Below are positions 12,561 to 23,033 of a DNA stretch of 64,000 nt, one piece after another. The first letter of the stretch is position 1. Every line of letters begins with the position of its first letter. This stretch comes from Ceriagrion tenellum (Eukaryota > Arthropoda > Insecta > Odonata > Coenagrionidae): positions 78,346,716 to 78,410,715 of the forward strand of contig OY720642.1 in the NCBI GenBank assembly GCA_963169105.1. The letters run 5' to 3'. Under the pieces are notes generated by a model. The model was not told the DNA's origin. It made no database searches and saw only the letters and a list, made by a program, of their open reading frames with translations. A program made the translations under genes and the position numbers.

Positions 12561-15500
12561 CTACTAATTTTCGTGAAAGACTCTGAAGACCAGGGTTCAT
12601 CGTCCCATTCACCGTCTGGTAATACTTGAAGTTAAATACTCTCATGATGTTTCTTAAGTATGGATAGAATTACCGGGGAAAATATTTCGTCTCTTGGTCC
12701 CAGGACCTCCGCGCTTGAAGCCAGAATCGTTCTCGCCGTGTTAGCTCGTCGACTTGCATAGTGCTTCTCGAGCCGTATATTTGAGGAAATCCCGCGCGTT
12801 GTGATAAGCTACTATCTTGCATGATATAATGAGAGAATATATAAATGTCCTTGATGAAACTTCTCCCCAGAAACTTGAATTAGGGAAATAGGGCCAGAAT
12901 GCGTGCAGTAAGGAGAAGACTGAAGCCCACCTCCGACATTATATTTCTCTCAACAGATACGTCGTGAAAGCTACTGCTTTGCATCTAATGTGACAAACGG
13001 AGCATCTCTTGTACTTGGAAGGCTCTTCTTTTGTCTCAGATACGAGTGGTATTTATGTTGAAAAATTATACTTCGAGCACGAGCCACAGCACCATTTCTG
13101 TCTCTCATGAAGACAGACAAAAATGATGCGGTGTACATGAATGGTATGCTCGACATAGGTATTTCTTGCAATCCCACCACTTATTTCCACCTCCCGGTAC
13201 GCGTTCTCTTTCATCCGATTATCCTCCTTTCCGCACCGCATCCTGGATATTTCCTCTTTGAATCTGATCATCCTATCCTTTCCCTTGTGTGTGCGAGCCA
13301 GGTTTGCGTCTTTGTACGTATCGATTTGCGCCAAAGAAATGGCAAGCAAAGGTTTCCGTCCATATTTCGCGCTGGAGAAAGGGGAAATTATCGGATGCCG
13401 TCCTTAAGAGCCTCGATTGTGTTCCTGCACGCACTGTGGGTCTATTGTCTGCATTCAGGTTACTGAAAGGAAGGTGGGAAGCAAGACCATTAAGGGTTTA
13501 AGACGTCCATCCATCTTGTTCCGTGCTGTAACAGCGTATTGAAGTGCATGGCCTTTCCTCCTACCTACTTAGGGTTTTGAAATATAAATCGTAGTGGAGG
13601 AAAAATGAAATATATCTAGATCATTGATACTGCTGAGCCCCTAAAGAGGGACTGGAATTTCCCGAATTCAGTTGTGAAAATACTGAAAGTATGGTTACTG
13701 CAAATTATAAGTGAAGTACTTATCGCATACATGGGATAAGGTCCTCAGCTTTCCGTGAATACTCTTCGGCCTCTCCATCGGGTCATATTATGCATTTTTG
13801 CCTGGTGGAGAATCAGAACAATCTTCAATAACTGCATACGCCGTGAAAGCATCAGATCTTTCTGTAGGTTCTTGGCTTAACTAGATTCTTTCCGTGGCCA
13901 TAATGAAATTTTAATGGTGGAATATGGGCGCTGGACCGAATGATATCCATGACGACTGAAGGGATCATGGATTTTTATTGAAGGAAATGCAGTCAGTGCA
14001 AAATATCTTTGTTCACACTTTCTGTGAAAATACACTGATACATTAGTATCAATTCCTCGCCTCACCATCGCCTAATGTTTGTTCATAAAAATCACAAATG
14101 AATATTTTACTATGGCCGAAATTTATGCATTAAATGTTATTTAATTTTTGTTACAGTGCTTATACATATAAAAGGATTTACCTTAGCTTTTTTATAATAA
14201 TAATGCAATAATTATGCATTGAAAATCATGAATAGTGGAGGTAATGCATCAAATTGATAATTTTCACTGAATTTTTCATTTCGTTAAGGCTGATGATATA
14301 ATTTTTCCCCGAACTGATAACTGCTCTAAGCCACAACATTTTTGTCCCATCCAGTCAGTGCAAACATTACTTTTAGTTGGTTGTGATGCTTGGCAAGCGT
14401 ATTGAGAAATTATCATGGCAGAACTATTTTGGCGCTTCTGGACATTAATTTTAATCCTATCAGGAAAACCGCTACGGAAAATGACCAGGCGTATTTGTAA
14501 TGTATGTACCATCGTCCCTTTTTTTCCGCAGCCAGCTTAGATCGCTTGCAATTGTATTAATTTAAAGCAACTGCGTGGCGTGAACAGATTAATGAATGAG
14601 TGAGAGTGAGAGATTAAAAACGAACTGAAATCGTTGCCCTTTCCCAAGCGGTGCTCTCACTGGATTAGTAATTTTATTTAATTTTGCGTGGTTATTTTCT
14701 CTACTATTGTTTTATGAGAATCGAATAAAGTGTGTGGTGATGGCTCTCCCTTTTGCGTCATTTCCTTAATGCATTGCAATTGGTCGGAATATGTTACAGT
14801 AACCGTAAATTAGTATCTTAGAAGTATTCAACCCTGGCCTTTCAGCAAGTACTCTTATATCTTTTGTGAAATAGGTTTTACGAGCGGGTATACCTCCGCG
14901 TCTGAGATAACTTGTTCACTGAATTAATTCTGCATGGATAGGGTTAAATGGATTCTTCAGGCTCAAATGAAATAGCCATGAAAGCTTTTATACCGGATTA
15001 TCTTAAGCACTCTTGTGCTTCAGTGAGTTCTGCATCTGCTCAAAGAACTTCTAAAGATGTATTAATAACAGTTCTCTGGGCTGAGGATGATCAGATTGCA
15101 GCTTAGGGAGTGCTTTTAAACGCCCAAAAGATTTAGGGGAAAATTATTTTTCGTATGTGTCAGAAGTTTCTGTTAATCCTTGAGATTTACAGGCCACGAC
15201 TCAGAAGTTTTACGTTCAATAAAGTTGAATACTCTCATTAAAATTTTCCAGCCCACATTGTAAGAGGTTTAACGTTTAATAAAGTTATTGCTAACATTAA
15301 AATATTCAAGCCTATATTTTAAGCCTCAGTATCAGTTTGAAACAATATAGAGTCGACCTAAACAACATTAAACTAGTTCCGTGTTAGGTTTTAACATAAT
15401 GCCATCTTATGTGAATGATTATGAGTGATATTTTGAGTGGGTGCGACGAGGTATTCTTCAAGTAAGTTTTCTCCACGAAGCAATCGTAATAATTCACTAG

Positions 15501-16139
15501 TACCATTTCATTGTTTCATTTACTGTTTATATGCGTTCTACATTTAGCGCCGCTTATTATTTTTATCTTTCTTCATTTATTTTACAACAACGTATCTTCT
15601 TCTCCCCTACTGTCCACAATTCTTTTATTTATCATTTTGGTCATCTTTTCATTACTTTGACCATATCTCCAATGTTATTTTTTTGTTCCCATACACACGT
15701 TTCTCGTCTGTAAGTCTCTTTACTCTAGCTTCATGTATCAAACTTTTTGCTCGCTCTCTTTATGGCCATACCATTTTGTCGATTCTTGTCCTGTAATGAA
15801 AAATTGCTATCTGCACTTTTGCTATTTCCTCTAACACCAAATTTCCAAAATGTACACTCGCTAATATTTTCATGATAGTATTCTCTTTTGGTCCCTGTAG
15901 TAAAGTTTAAAAAACTATAAATGTGGACTCGATGTGTCTACTTATGAAAATAACAGTTTAAAAGTGTGTTTCGCAGCACAGTGATCGTATCTTGGTTACT
16001 ATGTCACTCCTTTGCGCACTAAACGATTCGTAGAGTAGCAGGAAAAGAAGCAATGCGATACTTCGTTGATCTCTATTCCAAAATAAACTGTTTTTCAAGT
16101 CGTACGGGCTAAAATAAAGGCAGTAACAAAAATTAATTA
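12561..16139. other. Unannotated stretch
   Basis: Mostly AT-rich sequence, especially AT-rich at 14081-14240. The frame at 13107-13466 (+, 119 codons) has no recognisable domain. A tandem duplication at 15194-15312 is listed separately. Confidence 0.45.
15194..15312. repeat. Tandem duplication, ~60 bp unit, two copies
   Basis: Copy 1 (15194-15252) and copy 2 (15253-15312) share the order of blocks CCAC, TTTAACGTTTAATAAAGTT (copy 1 TTTTACGTTCAATAAAGTT) and CATTAAAAT followed by CAAG or CCAG. The copies have diverged considerably. Confidence 0.6.
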
Positions 16140-16254
16140 CCAAGGGTTAAAATTCGCATTGAAAATAATCATTTGACTTGACCGGAATTCGAACTCAAAT
16201 ATCCCGATTGACGGTCAGGTGTGGTAGCCAATGCACCGCCAATCCTTGGTGATG
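16140..16254 (-). mobile_element. tRNA-derived SINE, left copy (minus strand)
   Basis: On the minus strand a tRNA-like head is visible. An A-box-like TGGCGGTGCATTGGCTA lies at about 16226-16242 and a B-box-like GAGTTCGAATTCC at about 16183-16196. A body follows with GGTCAAGTCAAATGATT and ends near CCCTTGG at 16140. The body is nearly the same as that of the plus-strand copy at 16753-16850, which shows that this is a repeat family and not a functional tRNA. There is no convincing acceptor stem. Confidence 0.7.
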
Positions 16255-16752
16255 TACCGTGTTTCCACAAGCCAGCATTATTTAAGCCAGTAAGGTTTAT
16301 TTTTCCGTAAGCCGCACTTTTTTCCCGATTTTGGGGCCTCAAAATCGGGGTGCGGCTTATATTCGAGGTGCGGCTTAGATTCGAGAACTTTCTTAAAAAT
16401 GACGGATTTGAGAAAACCAGACGCCAGCTAAACTCGCCTGAGCCGCGGACGTCGGACGTAGTGCCAGAGTAGGTCTGCAGTGGGCGAGCGCAGGCGAACG
16501 GGAGGGGGCAAGGTACAAGGTTGTAGCAGTGTGTCGTATGTCTTGGGCGGCTCGCGTCGCGATCCGAATGACTGTAAACAATTCGCAACACTGACGGCAC
16601 GAGAAAAGGCCCTCTTATGCCGTATTTTAGTTGCTGTTTACACTCTGAGGGAATGCACTGAAAAGGGTGCGGCATAAATTCGAGTATTAAATTTTTTCCC
16701 TGTTTGAGACCCCAAAAAATGGGGTGTGGCTTATATTTGGAGAAATACGGTA
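16255..16752. mobile_element. Inverted-repeat element of the TACCGTAT family, lying between two SINE copies
   Basis: The left end is TACCGTGTTTCCACAAGCC. The right end, read on the minus strand, is TACCGTATTTCTCCAAATA, followed in both cases by AAGCC(G/A)CAC. The subterminal motif GTGCGGCTTA is repeated several times, and at 16323-16349 a GATTTTGGGG/CCTCAAAATC hairpin is visible. The interior (about 16440-16660) is CpG-rich and unlike the termini, possibly captured sequence. The 212-codon minus-strand frame at 16169-16807 runs through SINE, element and SINE and is not a gene. The flanks fit a TA target but cannot prove it. Confidence 0.55.
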
Positions 16753-16850
16753 ATTGGCTAACACACCCGACCGGCAAGTGGGAGATCCGGGTTCGATTCC
16801 CGGTCAAGTCAAATGATTTTTTTAATGGCGAATTTCAGCCCTTGGTGTAT
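16753..16850 (+). mobile_element. tRNA-derived SINE, right copy (5' truncated head)
   Basis: The sequence starts within the tRNA-like head (ATTGGCTAACACACCCGAC), carries a good B box (GGGTTCGATTCCCGG, about 16789-16803), then GGTCAAGTCAAATGATT and a body ending near CCCTTGG. The head upstream of ATTGGCTA is missing and replaced by the end of the inverted-repeat element. It is the inverted partner of 16140-16254. Confidence 0.7.
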
Positions 16851-17519
16851 ATGCACCCGTGCGAGTGACTTTGTACCTCACCGTTTGTCAACGCTATAAT
16901 TAAAATTAATTACTTATCATTCACTTGGTAATACCGTCCGTCAGTATTAAAAGACATTTGTTTGGTTCTGTTGATTTTAAAGATTTCTTAATGCCGAAAT
17001 CATTGGCGGCAGTAAGTGGGTAAATTGGAAAAACTTCGACATTATTTAGACCATGGTTAAAATTTATTTATCAATCTAGAAACGAGGAAATTCAAAATAT
17101 TGGAATTTGTGGGGGAGAAAATATTAACTGAAACCAATCCTCCTCTCGTAGCGCTCTGTTGTGTCACCATATTCTAGGATTCTCGTTTATTTGAATCATT
17201 TAGTCGGAGACATTACTCATTTTCTTCCTTCCCGCGGATGGATCGGTTCACATCGTATGTTTATCCCCCGGTGATGCCCTCGGCTTCCATGCGTCGATGG
17301 GAAAACATGTGTGGAAAAAAGAATCAGAATGTTCGACGGATGCCGTTGCGATTGCTGCGTGCCGGTTTCGAGGAAACGGTCGAACGGTCTCATTCGCGAG
17401 CGAGAAATTCCCCCATCTGTTTTTTTATTTGAGGAAACAGTTTAACGAACCAGCTAAGGCGGAAATCCACCGGGATGCCCATTCAATGTGTGTGCGTGCG
17501 AGAACCGAATTCGCGAATT
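16851..17519. other. Unannotated stretch
   Basis: Possible remainder of the SINE tail up to about 16910, then unrecognised sequence with somewhat elevated CpG from about 17230. Confidence 0.4.
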
Positions 17520-17665
17520 TAGGCGGACGCCACTACCACCCACACTTCTAGTCTCATGGCCACCTCGCCGCGGCGCCACACACCCCGTCCTCCCAGAGAC
17601 ACCCAGCCACCCTCTTCCCTGCCCTTCACCCAACATTACCCTCCCGCTTCAGTTACCTTGGCCTG
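17520..17665. repeat. Short C+T-rich island
   Basis: CCACCCACACTT, CCCCGTCCTCCCAG and CCCTCTTCCCTGCCC blocks form a pyrimidine-rich stretch like the larger islands. No gene is supported. Confidence 0.5.
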
Positions 17666-19309
17666 AGCGATGTTCACTTTTCGGTATCGCTTTTAGATGT
17701 TAATATCACATCGCAAAGGACCGGGTGCACCAATATCGCATTAAGTCACAGATCAGCTTACAATTTATTGGAATTACTATTCTGCTTCACATTTGGGATG
17801 CCATTGGATATGGAATTATTTTCAGTGACGTGAAATTGGATGTCTATTCTAATTACCACGCATAATTTTAATGAACTTTAAGTTATTCCTATTACTTTCA
17901 TCATAGTATTCGCGAAACATAGAGCAGACATTTTACTTTCCCTCTAATATAGTGCTATTGTTATAATGTCACCATAATAGTTTTTACATATAAGAGAAAT
18001 GGAAAATCCGTAGTAAAATTTATAAACCGTGAACACTGCTAGTTATATTCAATGCTCGTTTACGGCGCCCTATTGGCTAAACAGTTGTTCGGCATCGAAT
18101 GGCAATTCATGGGTTCCAATATATTGTGTAAGATTGCCGTATGGTGACGAGCGCTTTCTGATTCTTTGCAAATTATGAAAAATCGCCATCACATCATGTA
18201 CTCATCGTATTTCAAATTCAAACGCTGCAGTTCTTTTCTTATCACATTCTAACGGATACAACGCAGAATATGATATCGCGCCATCAAATATACCTAATTA
18301 TATTGGCCAGTAATTAATTATAGCACATATTACGTTTTGACGTAATGTTGTGTGCCAATAAATTTCAGTTTGTACGAATTTAAAAAATTACAGTTAGCTT
18401 TGTCGCTCTTCTGCTTCCCCGTATGGCCTGAACCAATGCTGATGCAAAAATTCTAAACTTGTGACGCGACATGTTCATAATGCCATGTATAATGATAATA
18501 TGATAATAAATTTCATTCCACCATTCTATACAAAATCAATCAATATGTAACCATCATACAAGCAACCTTCCAAAGTGGAATTAGGTACCCCAAATAGATA
18601 AAAATCTGTTTTTGGGGTTACCATCTCAACATCTAAAGAGGTAGACATTGATACCAATCACTACAATCACGAGACCTTCATTGCATGCTGCATGTTTGGT
18701 ACGTTGCAAGATGTAATTTATTGCCTCAGCTGCAAAAAAACTTCGGAATTCAAAATTAGCTGCGAGTTTTGATGCATATGTGCTTGTTGATGTCATTCTC
18801 TCTCTACCATTGCCGTTCTCTTTCTTTGATGAAAGTCCACCCGGAGGTTTTGTCCTGACCGCAGGCAAGCGGTTGGTCTCGACAGAGTTGGTATCATACC
18901 TCCCTAGCGTTTTCCAATTATCTCTTAAATATTTATCTCTACCATTCTATCTCTACCATCATCAGAAACAATTCATAAAATTTTAATGACATTAATTCCT
19001 GTTAATGCATTCTAAACAGGTAGCGAAAGCTCGACATATACTAACAAAAATGCAACAAAACCCGGAGGATAGTTCAGAAGACTAAAATCGCTGGGAATGT
19101 CTTTGATCTGAATTAAGTCTGCCATTATGTAATGCATCCACCGAATATTTCTTCACTTACCGTATATTATTCTCATTAATATGGCGTAACAAAAGGCATA
19201 GCATGGCTAGTCACATTGTGCGATTTTGAAGCATAGCATGGACCGTGGTTTTGATATCGCATTGCGATATCTCTGGAGTATCGCAAATTGCGGTCGATAC
19301 ATCGAAATA
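17666..19309. other. Unannotated stretch
   Basis: AT-rich sequence without a recognised feature apart from the small hairpin at 18584-18622. Confidence 0.45.
18584..18622. repeat. Small inverted repeat
   Basis: GGTACCCCAAA is followed after an AT-rich loop by TTTTGGGGTTACC, giving an imperfect hairpin of about 11 bp. No function is indicated. Confidence 0.45.
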
Positions 19310-19925
19310 TCCCTCACGCTTACAGTTTCCACCCCTATCATCTAGTCCTCACTCCAAATCCCATCATCCCTGTACCAAATTCTGCCCCGCCTCCTCTTTC
19401 TCCCCAGCAGCGGAGCAGATCATCTCATCCCCCTTGTTCCCTCTCACCCTCCCCATATTTCCGGCGACACAGCTTCGTTTCCCACCCCTCTCCCACCCCC
19501 ATCCCACCGGGTGAGAGAGAACGGGGTCAGACCCCTTTTATTCCCCCGCGCAAACCCACTGCCCGTCGCCGCCCCCGCTGCTACCGCATTACGCAGATCC
19601 ACTTCGCCATGCTGCCTCACTCTCCCCCCCCACCCCTTCCCTTTACCACCCCTCCTTTTGCACACCCTCTCCCTTCGCTTTGCCCAGCGACTCTTCCCCC
19701 TCGCGTCCCCGACCCTCGCCAACAACCTTTCCCCCGTCGCCATTTGTTTCTCCCTCCTCCTCCTCCTCTTCCATCCCGGCCCCGACGTCATCGCTCCCGT
19801 TGCATCCTCTTACATCTCCTTTACATGCCCTTTTTTTTAGTTTTGTTCCCTTCTGTTCCTCTCTCCCTCTCGCCGCTCGGACCTTTTTATGATGCTTCCT
19901 CTTCGTCCCTGTCTCGTATGTCAAC
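19310..19925. repeat. Polypyrimidine island, long open frames on both strands
   Basis: Strongly C+T-rich plus strand with runs such as CTCCTCCTCCTCTTCC. Frames of 230 (+), 115 (-) and 109 (+) codons overlap each other. Their predicted products are Pro/Ser-rich on one strand and Arg/Gly/Glu-rich on the other, as expected from composition alone. No domain or start context supports a gene. Confidence 0.6.
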
Positions 19926-20077
19926 CTGTTCCTGTTGTGCCAGAGTCGCAGCGGTGTATCCGAACGTTTTTTACGGCTAGGATACCGCTACCTGACGGTT
20001 AAGAAAAGTTAGTCTACCATTGAAATATATCTGATTTGGTAGTGTCAGGCGAAACTTCGTGGAACTTGCTTAACATT

Positions 20078-20232
20078 GTGAAATGAAAGCTGTAACTTAG
20101 TAATTCCACATAAACTTTATTAACGACCCAGTGAGGTCCAAGATCCTGGATCTATCTAGGTTCAAGGTCCTAGACCTAACAGTGTCGTTGATGAAGTTTA
20201 TGTGGAATTACTAAATTACGCTTTGATTTCAC
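20078..20232. repeat. Large imperfect palindrome (~73 bp arms)
   Basis: The left arm from GTGAAATGAAAGC (20078) to about 20150 is matched by the inverse of about 20160-20232. The core TAGTAATTCCACATAAACTT is identical in both arms. The phrase ACTTTATTAACGACCCAG resembles the ACTTTAATTCGCGACCCAGG boundary of the hairpin palindrome at 38814-39012, so this may be a pair of inverted Penelope-like terminal remnants. That link is inference. Confidence 0.65.
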
Positions 20233-21807
20233 TAATAACTTATTTGTTTTTAGAATATCGTTGTCAATTTTTAGTGAACCTGACTAAATAATGTTATTAC
20301 TCAACACTTCATTATGCTAACAAAGTCAGGAAAGAGCTGTATTTTTCCGATGAAGCTGGGCAGTACCGTCACATACTTGACATTTTTTGTGAGAATAAAG
20401 TTTCTTTTATTTCGGAGATACTCTTAGAGCTACTTTTTTAACGTCAGGCTACATATTTTATCGGTTTGTAAAACCGTGATTGTCAGTTCTCCCATTGGTA
20501 ATGTTCACGTCCAGTAATTAGGAGTCTGATGTAACATATGATACACGGATACTCATTTTGCCTCAAGTTAACCAAAAGGCTTCGTCATCTACTGGTTAAT
20601 TTTAACAATACACTATCAAACCGGACCCTAATGCTGTACGATGCTCTTTGCAGGAGTGTTAGGCTTTAAGAGTTACCATATTACGAGTAATCCTGGCCGC
20701 TTTATTTTAAAATTCATATGGGAATAGTATTTTCTCATCGGCTGCGATGAATCGAGTTAATGACCATGTTCCAGAAACCTGAGGAAGACCTCAAATTTTA
20801 GGCTTTTGCCAAGTGAGTCAAATATTAATCCGAGAGTCAATTTTTGAATAATGTTCAACGAGTTTTAATGACTAAGCGCAATTTCTGGCCGGGATTCTTT
20901 TTTACGATCAACGTTTTTAATCTGATGTGCCGCTTCAGCGAACTACACGATTGATTAATTTCTGCTAAATGCTATCTCTTTTTCGTTGAAATGGTCAGCG
21001 AGTTTCCGACAAACCTTATCAGACCATCATTTTCCCTAACTTCACATGGCTTTTTCATGTTTTTTCTCTTTTTTTTTGTAAATTGTTTTTGTTCTTAATC
21101 ATGCTATTACTGTAATTCACGTTGTCGGTCCATTTTTTAACATGCAATCCCGTAAAAGACTGATCTGTATGCACTTAATCAATTTGTTACTCTCGTAAGA
21201 ACTAAATGGTTCTAACTTGCATACCTATAATATAACTGCTGAGTAGAGAGACTCAGGCGTTTAAATTTAGACCTTTCATTATTTGGAGTAGTAAATCCAT
21301 TGTAACCATAAGTGAAATCGTACTGTTTACCTCAGCATTATGCCAAATATAAGGAATTCTCTTTAATTTATAATAATTTTCTTCTTCTTATCATGAGATA
21401 CTCTATAATCATCGTAAATGCTTAAGACAGAATGACTTTTTACAGCTTGCCTGAAAGACCATGAATACTATGTTCCTGGCTCGGGTTGTTTTCGCGGGCA
21501 TTTTTCAATGAGTGTGTGTGGTATTTTATTGCTTTGAAGAAATTTTCACTAAACGAGTTCATTTCGAAGTGAATTTGAAACTGTGTCATCTTATAAGTGG
21601 TTTTTGCTGTTACTCTTGAAATAGTTAATTGCCGTGTCGTTCTCTCTCTAGTCTTCTGTTGACAGTAGATTGTTAGCTAAAAGTATTTTCAGCGCATGTT
21701 GACATGTTACGGGTGAGATGATATCATATACTCCCTGTTCCTTTGCTTGCTTATTGAAGGGTCTTAGCATTTTAAACCAAACGGGTGCATGTAAAATACA
21801 TTTAAAT
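20233..21807. other. Unannotated stretch
   Basis: AT-rich sequence; nothing recognised. Confidence 0.5.
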
Positions 21808-21925
21808 ACTATATACCTATATACCTTATACCTATATACATATACCTTATACCTATATACACTATATACACTATATACCTTATACCTATATACATATATA
21901 GGTATAAGGTATATAGGGCATATAA
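21808..21925. repeat. TATACC satellite ending in a perfect 22 bp-arm palindrome
   Basis: Short units of the type CTATATACCTTATAC are reiterated with variable spacing. At 21871-21916 the array turns into an exact palindrome, with arms 21871-21892 and 21895-21916 and a two-base spacer. The overlapping frame coding Tyr/Leu/Thr repeats is an artefact. Confidence 0.8.
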
Positions 21926-22629
21926 TACCGTAATATTTTTGGACAATATTCTGTTTATATTTAATGTGCTGCTTATATTTATCTAAGATTGTTTAAGTGT
22001 AATAATATACATGTAAGTGTAATTATAATGGTAGCCATGTAAATTATTAATAATATACATATAAGATTGTTCAAATTTTTGCAAAAGCCACCTAAACTAT
22101 AGGAGGTGATGTTTCGATTTTTCAGGCTTCGAAGAGTGCACTTCTTCACGCTGTGACCTTTGAAGGATGTTACGTGGAGTCTTTCTTGGGCGTTTCTGTT
22201 TCCAAGAGTCGTCTTGGAAAAGGGAAGAGGAGCCCATTGTTATGTACTGCGTTTTAAAATGAGAAAGAATGCTCCTTTAGCTGTACAAGATTCTTCCCGT
22301 TGTCAAAGATTTATCCAGAGTGGAAAATTTGCGGCTAAGGTAAGGCTTTAGCGTACAGTTTGCTCTTCATGCTTCATTGAATTGGCATTTATAATGCTAT
22401 TTTCTCTTATCTTTAAAAATAACTCGCTTAATTTGTGGGCTCCGACCTTATGAAATAGTAGGCGGGTTGTTGCCTTTTTGTTACATAACACAAAAGTTAA
22501 ATGTGGGACTAATGGACTTGTTTGTGAGCTACGTCCATATATGTTCAATAAATGTTATCATTCCATTGAGAAAGAAAAACGTGTATTTCATCGTCATGGA
22601 GTTTTAAGTAGGGTAGGTTAATATTTTAG
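21926..22629. other. Unannotated stretch
   Basis: Mixed sequence without a recognised feature. Small frames at 22160-22351 (+) and 22348-22548 (-) have no recognisable domain. Confidence 0.45.
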
Positions 22630-22735
22630 GGGGATCGGGTTGGTGTGGTGGCTAGAGTACTAGCTAACCCTACCGACGGCCAGGGTTCAAATTCCTTCAG
22701 AGGAGGATGTTTTTTATGAATAAGAATTATTTATT
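22630..22735 (+). mobile_element. tRNA-derived SINE head
   Basis: GGATCGGGTTGGTGTGGTGG begins a tRNA-like head containing an A-box-like TGGTGTGGTGGCTAGAGTA and a B box GGGTTCAAATTCC (about 22683-22695). A short T-rich stretch follows. The DNA then runs directly into the 3' end of the minus-strand LINE, so the two elements are tail-to-tail. The head differs from the SINEs at 16 kb and 47 kb, which makes it a separate family or an old copy. The pairing of a full cloverleaf is poor, so a working tRNA is unlikely. Confidence 0.6.
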
Positions 22736-22769
22736 TTGCTCTGGGTACATCACCCCTAAGAGCATTACA

Positions 22770-22999
22770 AAAATTATCAAAAACAATACACAACAAAATA
22801 AGCATTAAAAGCCACAAAGAGAAGAAAAATGTGAAACAAACTTATTCTATATTAACAGTAAGAAATCCAAAGTAAAAAGTTTGGAACTAAAATTAATATA
22901 CAATAGAACAAGCATTAAGTACCACAAAGAGAGTAAAATATGTGGGACAAACTTATTAGATATTAACAGTGAGAAGTCCAAAGTAACAAGTTCGGAACT
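22770..22999. repeat. Tandem duplication in the LINE 3' tail
   Basis: Copy 1 is 22770-22888 and copy 2 is 22889-22999. Both begin AAAATTA, contain AAGCATTAA, CCACAAAGAGA, ACAAACTTATT, ATATTAACAGT and CCAAAGTAA, and end GGAACT. The copies differ at many positions, so the duplication is old or belongs to the element family. Confidence 0.9.
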
Positions 23000-23033
23000 A
23001 CTTCGCGAGCAGATAATGAGATATGTTGGCTTT

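Noticed and set aside
16169..16807. 212-codon minus-strand frame
   Set aside because: It runs through a SINE, an inverted-repeat element and an inverted SINE; the N-terminal TGNRTRISHLP is an antisense reading of the tRNA-like B-box region.
16783..16810. Functional tRNA gene at the GGGTTCGATTCCC box
   Set aside because: Only the B box and part of the head are present; no acceptor stem pairing, and an inverted copy with the same non-tRNA body shows it is a SINE.
19288..19980. 230-codon plus-strand Pro/Ser/His-rich frame
   Set aside because: The frame sits in a C+T-rich island with long frames open on both strands; no motif.
22630..22703. Functional tRNA gene
   Set aside because: A and B boxes are recognisable, but the cloverleaf arms do not pair well and the sequence continues into a repeat tail.
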